Notes: generated from the letters alone by a model not told the origin. A DNA stretch of 64,000 nucleotides from Bacilli bacterium (GCA_024408335.1 JAKSVB010000005.1:51765-115764); one strand, 5' to 3'. Positions 41,964-50,014 are shown, numbered from the stretch's first letter. Program-made: numbers and translations.

Positions 41964-43583
41964 TTAAATAAATCTTAGAACAAGTAACTCAGCGATGCCA
42001 AAGAAGATGAGAAGTGAGGTTCCATCTATGATGGTTGTGAGTAATGGTTGTGAGACAATTGCAGGGTCTTTTTTGATTGCGGAGACTCCAAGAGGAAGGA
42101 GAACTGCGATCATCTTACTGGCGACTGTTGTAATGAATAAGGTGCCTGCGACGATTGCGCTGATCTTAATGACGGCTAAGAAGTAACCGAAGCTCCAGCA
42201 CATGCCATTCCAGATGGTTCCCCATTGCTCTGGATTTGGCGCCATTCCTTTATCGGCTAACCAAGCAACGTCAGCGGTGGTGTTATGGACAATGCCTGTG
42301 TATTGTTCCATTGTGAACCAAATGAAGGCGAATCCAGCCACGCAAAGGGAAATAAGCATTGCGCTAAGGATTTCTCTTCCAAGAATCTTTAAAGCGTGTT
42401 TTGGCTCGAATTCCTTTAAGGCAAGACCGCGGATCATAAGAGCGATGGTCTGACCGCCTGCATTACCGCCTGTATCCATTAAGACTGGGATGAAGGCTGC
42501 AAGAACTGGAAGGAGTGAAAGTCTATCTTGGAAGACGCTAAGAATCATTGATGAGAGAGTGCCAAGAATAATAAGGACAATGATCCATGGAACGCACTTC
42601 TTCATCATTGAGACAGGTGATGTTTCAAGATATGAATCGTCTAAGGCGCTGATAGCGTTAAGTTTTTCCAAGTCTTCACTCGACTCTTCGATCATGACAT
42701 CGACTGCGTCGTCGACGGTAACGATACCGATAAGTCTATCGTCTTCGTTAAGGACGGCCATAGCGTTAAGGTCGTACTTACGGAACATCGTAGCGACTTC
42801 TTCTTTATCGGTATTGACGTGACAGAATGGAGCGTCTTTGCTCATTATGTCTTCAAGTGTTTGGTCTTCTTTACTCCAGATGAGTTCGTCAAGGTCAACG
42901 GTACCAACGAATTCTCTGTCTTTGTTCTTAACGAAGATTGTATATACGGTTTCAGCTTCTTTACCTTGTTTACGAATTGCTTTGATGGTCTCTTTGACGG
43001 TCCATTCAGCAGGGCATTCGATGAACTCGGTGGTCATGATTGCACCAGCGGTGTCATCTTCGTACTTTAAGAGGTGGTTGATGTCGTCTCTCATCTCAGG
43101 ATCCGCAGCCTTAAGGACACGGCGAGCAAGGTTTGCAGGCATCTCATCGACTGTATCAGCGACGTCGTCAGCAGACTGCATGTTAATGAGGGTGACGAGT
43201 TCTCGGTCGGTCATAGCCGTGACGATTTCTTCTTTTTTGTCCTGGCTAAGATCGTCGAAAATGTTCGCGGTGTATGACGCTTTTGCTCTTCTAAAGAGAA
43301 GGATAAGATCAGCTGCTTCAAGTTCTTCGGCAGCTTCAGCGATATCCGCGTCAGGAATGTTTTCGAAAATATTAACTAAATCATCGCGGTCCTTGCTTTT
43401 GATTGCTTCTAAAAGCTCTTCAGGGCCGAACTTTGATTGGGTGATTTCTTCAGATGTGACTTCATCTGCAGGAGAATCGATTTCGTCTTCGTCGTATCCG
43501 AGCTTATCTTCGATACTAGATTCAGGCGCTTCCTCTTCGATTAATTTTTCTTCTTTGAGTTCTTCGTCTTTGTTTTCTGACAT
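41964..43583 (-). CDS. mgtE: MgtE-type magnesium transporter
   Basis: A 539-residue magnesium channel/transporter. The start at 43583 has AAGGAGG 9 bp upstream. An acidic N-tail precedes the MgtE N-domain (about 65-170; [38 protein letters not shown]), the tandem CBS domains (about 180-310; [33 protein letters not shown]) and five membrane helices with the signature [25 protein letters not shown]. Magnesium sensing by the cytoplasmic domains gates the pore. The 124 bp upstream spacer is too short for an M-box and shows none. Confidence 0.93.
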   Translation of the reverse strand: MSENKDEELKEEKLIEEEAPESSIEDKLGYDEDEIDSPADEVTSEEITQSKFGPEELLEAIKSKDRDDLVNIFENIPDADIAEAAEELEAADLILLFRRAKASYTANIFDDLSQDKKEEIVTAMTDRELVTLINMQSADDVADTVDEMPANLARRVLKAADPEMRDDINHLLKYEDDTAGAIMTTEFIECPAEWTVKETIKAIRKQGKEAETVYTIFVKNKDREFVGTVDLDELIWSKEDQTLEDIMSKDAPFCHVNTDKEEVATMFRKYDLNAMAVLNEDDRLIGIVTVDDAVDVMIEESSEDLEKLNAISALDDSYLETSPVSMMKKCVPWIIVLIILGTLSSMILSVFQDRLSLLPVLAAFIPVLMDTGGNAGGQTIALMIRGLALKEFEPKHALKILGREILSAMLISLCVAGFAFIWFTMEQYTGIVHNTTADVAWLADKGMAPNPEQWGTIWNGMCWSFGYFLAVIKISAIVAGTLFITTVASKMIAVLLPLGVSAIKKDPAIVSQPLLTTIIDGTSLLIFFGIAELLVLRFI

Positions 43584-43707
43584 AATCGTTACCTCCTTTT
43601 TGCTGTCGCCATTGTAAACCAATAAACAAAGAAAAAGAAAGCACTTTTGTTTTTGTTTTGCTTCGCAACGGACTTATAATGAAACAGTCAAATTTAGGAG
43701 AACCAAA

Positions 43708-44337
43708 ATGGAAGAATTAAAATTCATTGTCGAAACCAGCGCAAGACACATCCACATCACCCAAGATGCTCTTGATTACCTCATGCTTTCTGATGAAGAA
43801 ATCGCTGCAGGCAAACATGCTGAACTCGAATGCAAAAAAGAACTCTCACAACCTGGCCAATTCGCCACAAACACCCGTCTTGATGTCTATGGACCAGTCA
43901 ACCCAAAGACCGGCAAAGAAACCGCTCTTAAGAACATCTCAATCCTTGGACCATGCCGTAAGGAATGCCAAGTCGAAATCAGCGGCACCGATGCAAGAAC
44001 CCTCAAAGTCAACGCTCCAGTCCGTGAATCAGGAGACGTCAAAGGCTCAGCACCATGCAAACTCGTTAACCCACTTAATGGCAAATTCATCGAATTAGCT
44101 GAAGGCTGCATCGTTGCAAAACGTCACATCCACATGACCCCAGCTGATGCTGAAGCATTCGGTGTCACAAATGGCCAAGTCGTCCGTGTCCTCGTTTCAG
44201 GAACCGGCCGTGAAACCATCTTTGGCGATACAGTCGTCCGTGTCAGCCCATCATACGCTCTTGCAATGCACATCGATACCGATGAAGCAAACGCAGCTTG
44301 GGCAAGCGGTGCTATCTATGGAACCATCGTTAAATAA
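43708..44337 (+). CDS. pduL: PduL-type phosphotransacylase
   Basis: Transfers an acyl group between CoA and phosphate (acetyl- or propionyl-CoA). The 209 residues contain the two duplicated zinc-binding motifs of the PduL fold, VETSARHIHITQDAL (about 9-20) and VAKRHIHMTPADAEAFG (about 139-155), plus FATNTRLDVYGP, ILGPCRKECQVEIS and VNAPVRESGDVKGSAP. No encapsulation peptide is evident and no microcompartment genes are nearby, so it is probably the house acetate-producing phosphotransacylase. Its TAA overlaps the ATG of the next gene. Confidence 0.92.
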   Translation: MEELKFIVETSARHIHITQDALDYLMLSDEEIAAGKHAELECKKELSQPGQFATNTRLDVYGPVNPKTGKETALKNISILGPCRKECQVEISGTDARTLKVNAPVRESGDVKGSAPCKLVNPLNGKFIELAEGCIVAKRHIHMTPADAEAFGVTNGQVVRVLVSGTGRETIFGDTVVRVSPSYALAMHIDTDEANAAWASGAIYGTIVK

Positions 44338-44552
44338 TGACTCAACAATTTCACTACGTTCCTCAAGGCGTCTGTTCCCGTGAAATGATCATCACCATGA
44401 ACGGTGAGACAATCGAACACGTCCAAATCATTGGAGGATGTGCAGGAAACACACAAGGCGTCAGCCGTCTTGCCGAAGGAAGAAATATCGATGAAGTCAT
44501 TGGCTTAATCGAAGGAATCAAGTGCAGAGGAAACACCTCATGTCCTGATTAA
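44337..44552 (+). CDS. TSCPD-domain protein (TIGR03905-like), C-terminus cut by an in-frame TAA
   Basis: A 71-residue TSCPD-domain protein: FHYVPQGVCSREMIITMNGETIEHVQIIGGCAGNTQGVSRL, then GIKCRGNTSCPD, with the conserved cysteines that give the domain its name. Homologues normally continue QLAKALKEA.. for a last helix. Here the codon after SCPD is TAA (44550-44552), and the next codons in the same frame read LAKALKAIKEKL before a second TAA at 44589-44591. So the expected Gln codon (CAA or CAG) appears to have become TAA. Function of the family is unknown; iron-sulfur or ribonucleotide-reductase-related roles have been suggested. Coupled to pduL by a one-base overlap. Confidence 0.85.
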   Translation: MTQQFHYVPQGVCSREMIITMNGETIEHVQIIGGCAGNTQGVSRLAEGRNIDEVIGLIEGIKCRGNTSCPD

Positions 44553-44591
44553 CTCGCTAAAGCGTTAAAGGCAATCAAAGAAAAGTTATAA
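44553..44591 (+). other. orphaned in-frame tail of the TSCPD gene
   Basis: In frame directly behind the TAA stop, codons for LAKALKAIKEKL and a second stop match the usual C-terminal helix of TSCPD proteins. It is produced only if the first TAA is read through. Confidence 0.7.
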
Positions 44592-44598
44592 CAACTTT

Positions 44599-44627
44599 GA
44601 CCTCTGTGAAAACAGGGGTCTTTTTTT
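44599..44627 (+). terminator. Rho-independent terminator of the pduL-TSCPD pair
   Basis: GACCTCTG (44599-44606) pairs with CAGGGGTC (44613-44620), then T7. It isolates the metK transcript from upstream reading. Confidence 0.9.
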
Positions 44628-44642
44628 GTTCTCTAATGCGTG

Positions 44643-44648
44643 TATAAT
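44643..44648 (+). promoter_or_regulatory. -10 box for the metK leader transcript
   Basis: A perfect TATAAT. The -35 region is poor (T-rich end of the preceding terminator). Transcription should start near 44655, giving a leader of about 175 nt before metK. Confidence 0.7.
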
Positions 44649-44654
44649 CTCTCT

Positions 44655-44815
44655 TGCGAAAAGCTAGTATCCCGAAGCGCTTTCTAAGGACTGAGAAAAG
44701 GCGCTAGCAACTCCTCTATAGAGGTAAGTGCTTGTCCTAAGCTGGGGCCCACCGCCCGGAACGATGCTAGAGGAATGGTCAAATGTATGCCTTCCACTTG
44801 GTGGGAGGTATTTTT
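44655..44815 (+). promoter_or_regulatory. structured metK leader RNA, candidate riboswitch/attenuator
   Basis: Between the promoter and metK the RNA can fold into a closing stem P1 (CTAGTATC 44664-44671 with GATGCTAG 44763-44770) enclosing four hairpins. P2: GCGC 44677-44680/44701-44704 with TTTCT/AGAAA, loop AAGGACTG. P3: CCTC-TATA-GAGG 44713-44724. P4: GCTT-GTCCT-AAGC 44730-44742. P5: GGGC-CCACC-GCCC 44745-44757. The loops of P2 (AGGAC) and P4 (GTCCT) are complementary and could kiss. The P5 loop CCACC is complementary to GGTGG at 44800-44804 in the terminator. GCTAG 44663-44667 can instead pair with CTAGC 44704-44708, breaking P1. It does not look like SAM-I, SAM-II, SMK or a T-box. Confidence 0.65.
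44790..44815 (+). terminator. intrinsic terminator in the metK leader
   Basis: CCTTCCAC (44790-44797) pairs with GTGGGAGG (44801-44808), one G-U, loop TTG, followed by TATTTTT. It lies only 15 bp before the metK ATG, a position typical of transcription attenuation. Confidence 0.8.
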
Positions 44816-44830
44816 CGTAGAAAGGCCATT

Positions 44831-46000
44831 ATGAAACAAAAAATCTTATTCACCAGTGAATCAGTAAGTGAAGGCCACCCAGACAAAGTCTGTGACCAAA
44901 TCAGCGACGCCATCCTTGACGCTTGCCTTGCTGAAGATCCATCTTCCCACGTTGCATGCGAATGCTACGCCACAACCGAATACGTCCTTATCGGGGGCGA
45001 AATCACATCAAAAGCTCGCCCAAACTATGAACAAATAGCAAGAGGCGTCCTTCGTAATATCGGATATACATCAAAAGAACTCGGCATCGGTTGCGATTCA
45101 TGCAAAATCGATGTCAAAGTCCAAGAACAATCACCAGACATCAATATGGGCGTCAGCCGTGGTTCCTTATTAGAAACAGGCGCAGGCGACCAAGGCATGA
45201 TGTTTGGCTACGCTTCAAACGAAACCAAAAACTATATGCCTCTCCCAATTTCTATGGCTCACGCTCTCGTTAAGAAAGCCACTGAGCTTAGAAAGAACGG
45301 CGAGTTTGCTCACGCTCGTCCAGACATGAAAGCTCAAGTCACAATCGACTACACTGAAGAAGAGCCAAAAATCGACACAGTCCTCATGTCAATCCAAAAC
45401 GATCCTGAAACAAACATGGCTGAATTTAGAAGCTATGTTGAGAACGAAATCATGAAACCAGTGGCAAAAGAGTTCGGTTTTGCAGGGGATTTTAAGATTT
45501 TAATCAACCCAACGGGCCGTTTTGTTATTGGTGGTCCTGCAGGCGATACAGGCTTAACTGGAAGAAAAATCATCGTTGATACTTATGGCGGAAGCGCTTG
45601 CCATGGCGGTGGCGCATTCAGCGGAAAAGACCCATCTAAAGTTGATAGAAGCGCATGCTACTACGCGCGTTATATGGCCAAGAATCTTGTTGCAGCAGGC
45701 GCAGCTGATAGACTTGAGATTCAACTTAGCTATGCAATCGGCATCGCTAACCCAATCAGCATCAACTTAAAGACATTTAAAACAGGTCACTATAGCGATG
45801 AAGTGATTCTTGAAGCGATTGAGAAATTCTTCGATGCAAGACCTGGCGCGATCATTGAGAAGTTCTCGCTTACGAGACCAGCATTCAAGTATCTTGATAC
45901 AACTTGCTATGGCGCCTTTGGAAGAGAAGAACTTAACCTTCCTTGGGAAGAGCTCGATAAGGTTGAAGCCTTAAAGGAATTCTTCAAAAAAGCTGCTTAA
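44831..46000 (+). CDS. metK: S-adenosylmethionine synthetase
   Basis: Makes S-adenosylmethionine from methionine and ATP. 389 residues: LFTSESVSEGHPDKVCDQISDAILD at the start (ATP and methionine site), CYATTEYVLIGGEIT, GAGDQGMMFGYASNET, NPTGRFVIGGPAGDTGLTGRKIIVDTYGG and HGGGAFSGKDPSKVDRS. The ATG at 44831 is set by homology, with GAAAGG 5 bp before it. An in-frame ATG at 44783, behind AGAGGA, would add 16 residues translated through the leader terminator; it may be a leader-peptide start. Expression is probably controlled by the structured leader. Confidence 0.95.
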   Translation: MKQKILFTSESVSEGHPDKVCDQISDAILDACLAEDPSSHVACECYATTEYVLIGGEITSKARPNYEQIARGVLRNIGYTSKELGIGCDSCKIDVKVQEQSPDINMGVSRGSLLETGAGDQGMMFGYASNETKNYMPLPISMAHALVKKATELRKNGEFAHARPDMKAQVTIDYTEEEPKIDTVLMSIQNDPETNMAEFRSYVENEIMKPVAKEFGFAGDFKILINPTGRFVIGGPAGDTGLTGRKIIVDTYGGSACHGGGAFSGKDPSKVDRSACYYARYMAKNLVAAGAADRLEIQLSYAIGIANPISINLKTFKTGHYSDEVILEAIEKFFDARPGAIIEKFSLTRPAFKYLDTTCYGAFGREELNLPWEELDKVEALKEFFKKAA

Positions 46001-46005
46001 TCAAG

Positions 46006-46038
46006 AAAGTCCTCAATTTGAAACTTTGAGGACTTTTT
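46006..46038 (+). terminator. Rho-independent terminator of metK
   Basis: AAAGTCCTCAA pairs with TTGAGGACTTT, loop of eight, then T-rich tract. Confidence 0.92.
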
Positions 46039-46100
46039 CTTATTCTTTACAATTACGATTCTTTATCGATGGCAGGCTTCTTATTTCGAAAAGGTATTAA

Positions 46101-46125
46101 AGAAAGCGCTTACATTGTGTATAAT
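46101..46125 (+). promoter_or_regulatory. hpf promoter overlapped by a cre box
   Basis: AGAAAGCGCTTACA (46101-46114) matches the cre consensus except the first base and ends 5 bp before a TATAAT -10 box (46120-46125). A repressor bound there would cover the -35/-10 spacer. Confidence 0.6.
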
Positions 46126-46166
46126 GAAGCCAACAAAAGGATATATATTCCTGGAGGTACATAGGT

Positions 46167-46718
46167 ATGAAATACCAAATTGTTGGCAAAAACATCGAAG
46201 TGACAGAGTCTATTCGCGTAGCCATTGAGAAAAAGCTTTCGCGTATGGACAAATACTTTGTCATCGATGAATCAGTCCTTTGCCGCGCAGTTGTTGTTTC
46301 CTACAAGGTTGGAGCCAAGGTTGAAATTACAATATTCACCAAAGAAATGGACTTAAGAACCGAAGTTAGAAACGATGATCTTTATGCGGCAGTTGACCTT
46401 GCGGTTGACAAGCTTGAGGACCAAATGAGAAGGCTCAAAACACGTATGAGCCGCAAGACTTCAAGAGAGTCGCTTGGACGCTCAATAGTCTTCGAAAACA
46501 TTCAAGAGGAAGAGCTTGAAGATGAGATGGATGAAGTTGTCAGAACCAAATCCATTTACCTTGAGCCAATGTCTCTTGATGATGCGATCACAAGAATGGA
46601 CGCTCTCGGTCATAGCTTCTTCTTATACTTGGACGAAGAAGATGAAGAGATCTCCGTTGTCTACGTTAGAAGAGATGGAGGTTATGGCGTTATCCAAGCT
46701 GAAAACAAGCTTAAATAA
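46167..46718 (+). CDS. hpf: long-form ribosome hibernation promoting factor
   Basis: Binds the 30S subunit and dimerises 70S ribosomes into inactive 100S particles in slow growth. 183 residues: the N-terminal S30AE domain (1-105; YQIVGKNIEVTESIRVAIEKKLSRMDKYF) and the C-terminal dimerisation domain (125-183; VVRTKSIYLEPMSLDDAITRMDALGHSFFLYLDEEDEEISVVYVRRDGGYGVIQ), so it is the long form. GGAGG SD. Its promoter carries a cre box, suggesting carbon control. Confidence 0.94.
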   Translation: MKYQIVGKNIEVTESIRVAIEKKLSRMDKYFVIDESVLCRAVVVSYKVGAKVEITIFTKEMDLRTEVRNDDLYAAVDLAVDKLEDQMRRLKTRMSRKTSRESLGRSIVFENIQEEELEDEMDEVVRTKSIYLEPMSLDDAITRMDALGHSFFLYLDEEDEEISVVYVRRDGGYGVIQAENKLK

Positions 46719-46742
46719 TTGCAACATCACATATACATAAAC

Positions 46743-46767
46743 AAAGGGGCCATCGGCTCCTTTTCTG
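46743..46767 (+). terminator. Rho-independent terminator of hpf
   Basis: AAAGGGGCC pairs with GGCTCCTTT (one G-U), loop ATC, followed by a short T-rich stretch. Confidence 0.8.
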
Positions 46768-46838
46768 ATATTTTTTCGATTATTAGGTAACAACAATGTA
46801 AAGTTGCCTAAATGTGTTATTCGTGATATCCTATGTCC

Positions 46839-47150
46839 ATGAAGAAAACGCTCACTAAAAAAGTCATTAACGGCAAAGAGTACTTCTATCTTGTCTATAG
46901 AAAGAAGGGCTCTTTAAAAAGCGAATACCTTGGTGATGCCTCTAGCGTCAAATACAAGAAGTATCTTTTTTCTCTTGTTAAGGAATCTGGCACTTATGGC
47001 CTAGATAAGGCCAGAAAGAAAAACCACGCTGCAGGAGTTCCTGTTGTATATGTTGAAAATGGCTTTTTGGTTGACGAATATCGAAACGGTGTCAAAGAGT
47101 ATTTAGACGCCAAACTAAAAGTCGTTAAAGTGGAGGTTCCTCATGAATAA
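46839..47150 (+). CDS. small basic protein upstream of a zeta-like kinase, possible antitoxin
   Basis: A 103-residue (105 from an ATG at 46833) basic protein. KKVINGKEYFYLVYRKKGSLKSEYLGD at the N-terminus reads like a beta-hairpin found in DNA- or RNA-binding proteins (a similar phrase occurs at the start of some transposase-like and zeta-associated proteins), followed by two helices (VKYKKYLFSLVKES, LDKARKKNHAAG) and a beta-strand pair. Its stop overlaps the start of the kinase gene by 8 bp, with the kinase SD inside it. It does not resemble epsilon or PezA. An antitoxin role is inferred from the arrangement only. Confidence 0.5.
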   Translation: MKKTLTKKVINGKEYFYLVYRKKGSLKSEYLGDASSVKYKKYLFSLVKESGTYGLDKARKKNHAAGVPVVYVENGFLVDEYRNGVKEYLDAKLKVVKVEVPHE

Positions 47151-47649
47151 AGAAACTCTCCAACTTATCCTTGTATCAGGTCCAATCGCTTCAGGAAAAA
47201 CAACTTTTGCGAAATGTTATAAAAACGCCTTCTTACAGTCTCTCGAAATCAAGGGGTTAAAAGAAGGAATTAAAGCAGAAACTTCCTTTGCTTCTCTTTC
47301 AACCTTGAGCGATGAGGATTTGCCACTTTTAGAAAAAGCTCATCGAAAAGGGTATCGCATCACAATCTACTTCCTTTTCACCGGAAGGCTCTTAACTTGC
47401 CTTAGGGGAAGATATAGGCAAATAGCAGAAGGAATTCCTTTTGATGAAGCAGAAGCCAAGAAAGAATATGAACATTCATATAAGGGCTTAGAAGAGATTT
47501 CTCGTCTTGCTGATCTCGTCTTCTTCATCCGCAATCAAAAAGAATTCAAGTTTTTAAAAGCCTATGAACCAAAGAATATGGACAAAGAGCAGTTCCATAA
47601 AGCCATAAAACTCGTTAAAAAAGCCGTCGACACCATAAAAGAAGCCTAA
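47143..47649 (+). CDS. zeta-toxin-like P-loop kinase
   Basis: A 168-residue P-loop kinase: Walker A ILVSGPIASGKTTFAKCY at about 10-27, an acidic LSDEDLPLLEKAHRKGYRITIYFLF strand (Walker B-like), RGRYRQIAEGIPFDEAEAKKEYEHSYKGLEEI with arginines expected for a lid, and LVFFIRNQ near 125. This is the AAA_33/zeta pattern, but it is shorter than epsilon-zeta or PezT toxins. GGAGG SD lies in the preceding gene. A UDP-sugar kinase toxin or a metabolic kinase are both possible. Confidence 0.65.
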   Translation: MNKETLQLILVSGPIASGKTTFAKCYKNAFLQSLEIKGLKEGIKAETSFASLSTLSDEDLPLLEKAHRKGYRITIYFLFTGRLLTCLRGRYRQIAEGIPFDEAEAKKEYEHSYKGLEEISRLADLVFFIRNQKEFKFLKAYEPKNMDKEQFHKAIKLVKKAVDTIKEA

Positions 47650-47733
47650 TTTTAAAAAGAATTGCTAAGGAATAGTTTCGATTACTAGATATTGCTAGAC
47701 TATCGTTTGTAATTTTATTACAATAATCCGGCT

Positions 47734-48600
47734 ATGAGCGATATCAAATTAATTGCAACTGACTTAGATGGCACCCTCTTTTATCCAAAAAAGAAGAGAC
47801 GCATGGTTCCAAAAGACACCAAAGCCTTCATCGATAGATTCACCGATGATGGCGGACACCTTCTTTTGGTTACAGGCCGTAATGCCTTCTTTGGCGAAAA
47901 AGTCGGACGCAAAATCGGAAGACCTCTCGACTACATTGCTTGCAATGGTTCCCTCATTGTATGCGGTGGGAAAACAATCTTTGAAAGAACGATCCCTGCG
48001 GACTTAGTTCAAAGAGTTTTCAAAGAAATCAGCGACGAAGGTTTCCCAGTAATGACCTTCCTCTTCACAAAAAGTCGCAACATGGTTTGTCAAAAAAAGG
48101 ATTTAGCCCTTTGGGTTAAAACAGGTTATTCAATCTACCGTCTCTGGCAAGGAACATATAGAGAACCATACTTCAAAGATGACGCCATCTTCCAAGAAGA
48201 ACTCCAAAAAGGCGAAATCTACAAGATGATGATGTTCCCAGGGTTTGGGAAGAAATCAAAAACGGTTTCCGCCCTTATGGCAAGAGTGTTCCAAGAAAGA
48301 TATCCAGAGATGAATATCGTCGCTTCAGATCAGGCCATTGAATTCACTTACAAGGGCTGCACAAAGAGTGAAGGTATCTCATTTTATCTTGATTATAATC
48401 AAATCAATGTGGATAATGTTCTAGTCGTAGGAGATTCTGGCAACGATGTTTCGATGTTTGAATCATTCAAAAAGCACAGCTTCTGCATGGAGCATGGCTT
48501 AGAAGACGTAAAGGCTCATGCCTCACATGTGATCAAGAGATTCAGCGATCTCGAGAATTATGTCTACCCGTACGCGGAGACAACCGCTGAAAACGATTGA
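47734..48600 (+). CDS. Cof-type HAD hydrolase
   Basis: A 288-residue sugar- or flavin-phosphate phosphatase of the Cof/HAD-IIB type: motif I LIATDLDGTLFY (about 5-16), motif II LLLVTGRN, a C2-type cap with IYKMMMFPG, KSEGISFYLDY and motif IV VVGDSGNDVSMFE. A TACAAT box ends 9 bp before the ATG and there is no SD, so the message is probably leaderless. Substrate unknown. Confidence 0.85.
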   Translation: MSDIKLIATDLDGTLFYPKKKRRMVPKDTKAFIDRFTDDGGHLLLVTGRNAFFGEKVGRKIGRPLDYIACNGSLIVCGGKTIFERTIPADLVQRVFKEISDEGFPVMTFLFTKSRNMVCQKKDLALWVKTGYSIYRLWQGTYREPYFKDDAIFQEELQKGEIYKMMMFPGFGKKSKTVSALMARVFQERYPEMNIVASDQAIEFTYKGCTKSEGISFYLDYNQINVDNVLVVGDSGNDVSMFESFKKHSFCMEHGLEDVKAHASHVIKRFSDLENYVYPYAETTAEND

Positions 48601-48619
48601 TTTAGAAAGGCAAAAGAAT

Positions 48620-49489
48620 ATGAATCAAGTATCATCAGTCTTAGCAACACTTGAACACTACAAAGTTGCTATTCGTGACACATTGGAATACGCAATTCCA
48701 AAAGAAAAATATGACGTCGATCTTTTCCATGAAAAGAAAAGAAGCGTCCTCATCGAACTCGATGAACAAACACCATTAAAGTCCATCATCACCAATTCTG
48801 GAGAAAACGGCGAAAAGCTCGAAAAAATGATTCGTGAATGGTATGACGAAGTTTATGGCGAATCAAGCACAATCATCAGAGAAGCCGACGATGGCCTCCG
48901 TGTTGACCACGCTCAACACATCGCTATCTTCAAAGGCGTTCTCCCAATCCACGAGAACATTGAAGCAATGGTCCACGGCATCATCAACGACGCAAGCGCA
49001 AAGAAGCTCGATGTCGAAAGACTCGCAGCTCTTGATTTAGCAGAAGAACGTCTTTACAGAGGCGTCTGTTACATGACCATGACAAACGAACTCATCAAAC
49101 TCTTCAACGACTACAACCAAGCACGTCGTGAAGCAAAAGGCGAAGAAACAGCCGCAAGTAAGTTCATCGGCAATGACATCAACGAAATGGTTAACCTCCT
49201 CAACGGCGTCAGAGTCAACAACCGTCTCTTAACAGATGAAAAATACATGGGCGTCCAAGACAAAGTCTTTGCACTCATCGAATTCATGACTGGCCGTCGT
49301 GACCTCCCAATGGGAAAAGGATTTGGCGATGCAATCCGCGAAACCCAAGAAGCCATCAGTGGATACGTCCGTGAAGTTGAACCAGCATGGAGAGAACTCT
49401 ACACACCAGTCATCACCGAACTCATTGAACAAGCTAAAGCAAACGGCAACAAAATCGGTGGACCAGCCGCAGAAGAAGCAGCAAACTAA
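48620..49489 (+). CDS. conserved protein of unknown function
   Basis: A 289-residue acidic, largely helical, soluble protein. The start at 48620 (AAAGG SD 9 bp upstream) follows the HAD stop by 19 bp; an upstream in-frame extension overlaps the HAD gene and is not convincing. Residues 1-95 hold a beta-rich part (VLIELDEQTPLKSIITNSGENG), the rest is helical (ALDLAEERLYRGVCYMTMTNELIKLFNDYNQARREAKGE). C-ending codons are common, as in the highly expressed xylA and metK genes, which suggests high expression. No family recognised. Confidence 0.6.
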   Translation: MNQVSSVLATLEHYKVAIRDTLEYAIPKEKYDVDLFHEKKRSVLIELDEQTPLKSIITNSGENGEKLEKMIREWYDEVYGESSTIIREADDGLRVDHAQHIAIFKGVLPIHENIEAMVHGIINDASAKKLDVERLAALDLAEERLYRGVCYMTMTNELIKLFNDYNQARREAKGEETAASKFIGNDINEMVNLLNGVRVNNRLLTDEKYMGVQDKVFALIEFMTGRRDLPMGKGFGDAIRETQEAISGYVREVEPAWRELYTPVITELIEQAKANGNKIGGPAAEEAAN

Positions 49490-49506
49490 TTTATAGGTAA
49501 AAATTT

Positions 49507-49923
49507 ATGGATAACATGACCCCAACAAAGATCGAAGAAGTTTCAAAAAAGAAACTCACAAAAGGTGAGATAGTTTTCATCATTCTTGATGGAATCCTCG
49601 CACTTGGTGGCTTAACCATGATCGTTCTTGGTTTCTTAGCCGACTATTTCCCAGGCAAACCAAGCGATAACTGGACAGGCCAAAGCGGTTTCATGTCGGT
49701 CATGCATCTTTCATACCGCTGGTTTGGCGTTATCCTTATTGTGGCTGCCGCAATCATTGCAGCGTTCGCACTCCACTTATTCGCTAAGAAAAATGACACT
49801 GACAACGAAAGAGCCCTTCGTAGAGCCCAACGTCTTAAGATCATCAGCGAATCACAAAAGGTTGACGAAGAACAAGCCGCAATTGAAGCACAATCTAGCG
49901 AAGCTAAAGCCATCGCTGAATAA
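49507..49923 (+). CDS. two-helix membrane protein of unknown function
   Basis: A 138-residue protein with a basic N-terminus, two membrane helices (about 22-45 and 70-93) joined by a loop with WTGQSGFMSVMHLSYRW, and a charged helical tail rich in Glu, Gln and Ala. It follows the unknown 48.6 kb gene by 17 bp and shares its terminator, so the two probably work together. No family recognised. Confidence 0.6.
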   Translation: MDNMTPTKIEEVSKKKLTKGEIVFIILDGILALGGLTMIVLGFLADYFPGKPSDNWTGQSGFMSVMHLSYRWFGVILIVAAAIIAAFALHLFAKKNDTDNERALRRAQRLKIISESQKVDEEQAAIEAQSSEAKAIAE

Positions 49924-49936
49924 ATCGTTTATCAGT

Positions 49937-49968
49937 AAGCCTCCGAGAAATCGGAGGCTTTTCCTTTT
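49937..49968 (+). terminator. Rho-independent terminator after the 49.5 kb gene
   Basis: AAGCCTCCGA (49937-49946), GAAA tetraloop, TCGGAGGCTT (49951-49960), then TTCCTTTTT. Confidence 0.93.
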
Positions 49969-49977
49969 TGCTTGATA

Positions 49978-50004
49978 TGAAAAAACAAGGCATTGTGCCT
50001 TGTT
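49978..50004 (-). terminator. Rho-independent terminator after tRNA-Ser
   Basis: Minus strand: AACAAGGCA (50004-49996) pairs with TGCCTTGTT, followed by TTTTC. It closes the single tRNA-Ser unit. Confidence 0.85.
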
Positions 50005-50014
50005 GATTTTGTTT

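Noticed and set aside
43584..43707. M-box riboswitch upstream of mgtE.
   Set aside because: The spacer is only 124 bp and shows no matching structure.
44550..44552. Genome-wide reassignment of TAA to glutamine.
   Set aside because: Most genes here, including metK, xylA and hpf, end at TAA in the expected place; only this one case looks anomalous.
44655..44760. SAM-I riboswitch, 6S RNA or SRP RNA identity for the metK leader.
   Set aside because: The SAM-I conserved core, the SRP GGAAGGAAGCAGC-type tip and the 6S rod-shaped fold are not present; kept as an unassigned leader.
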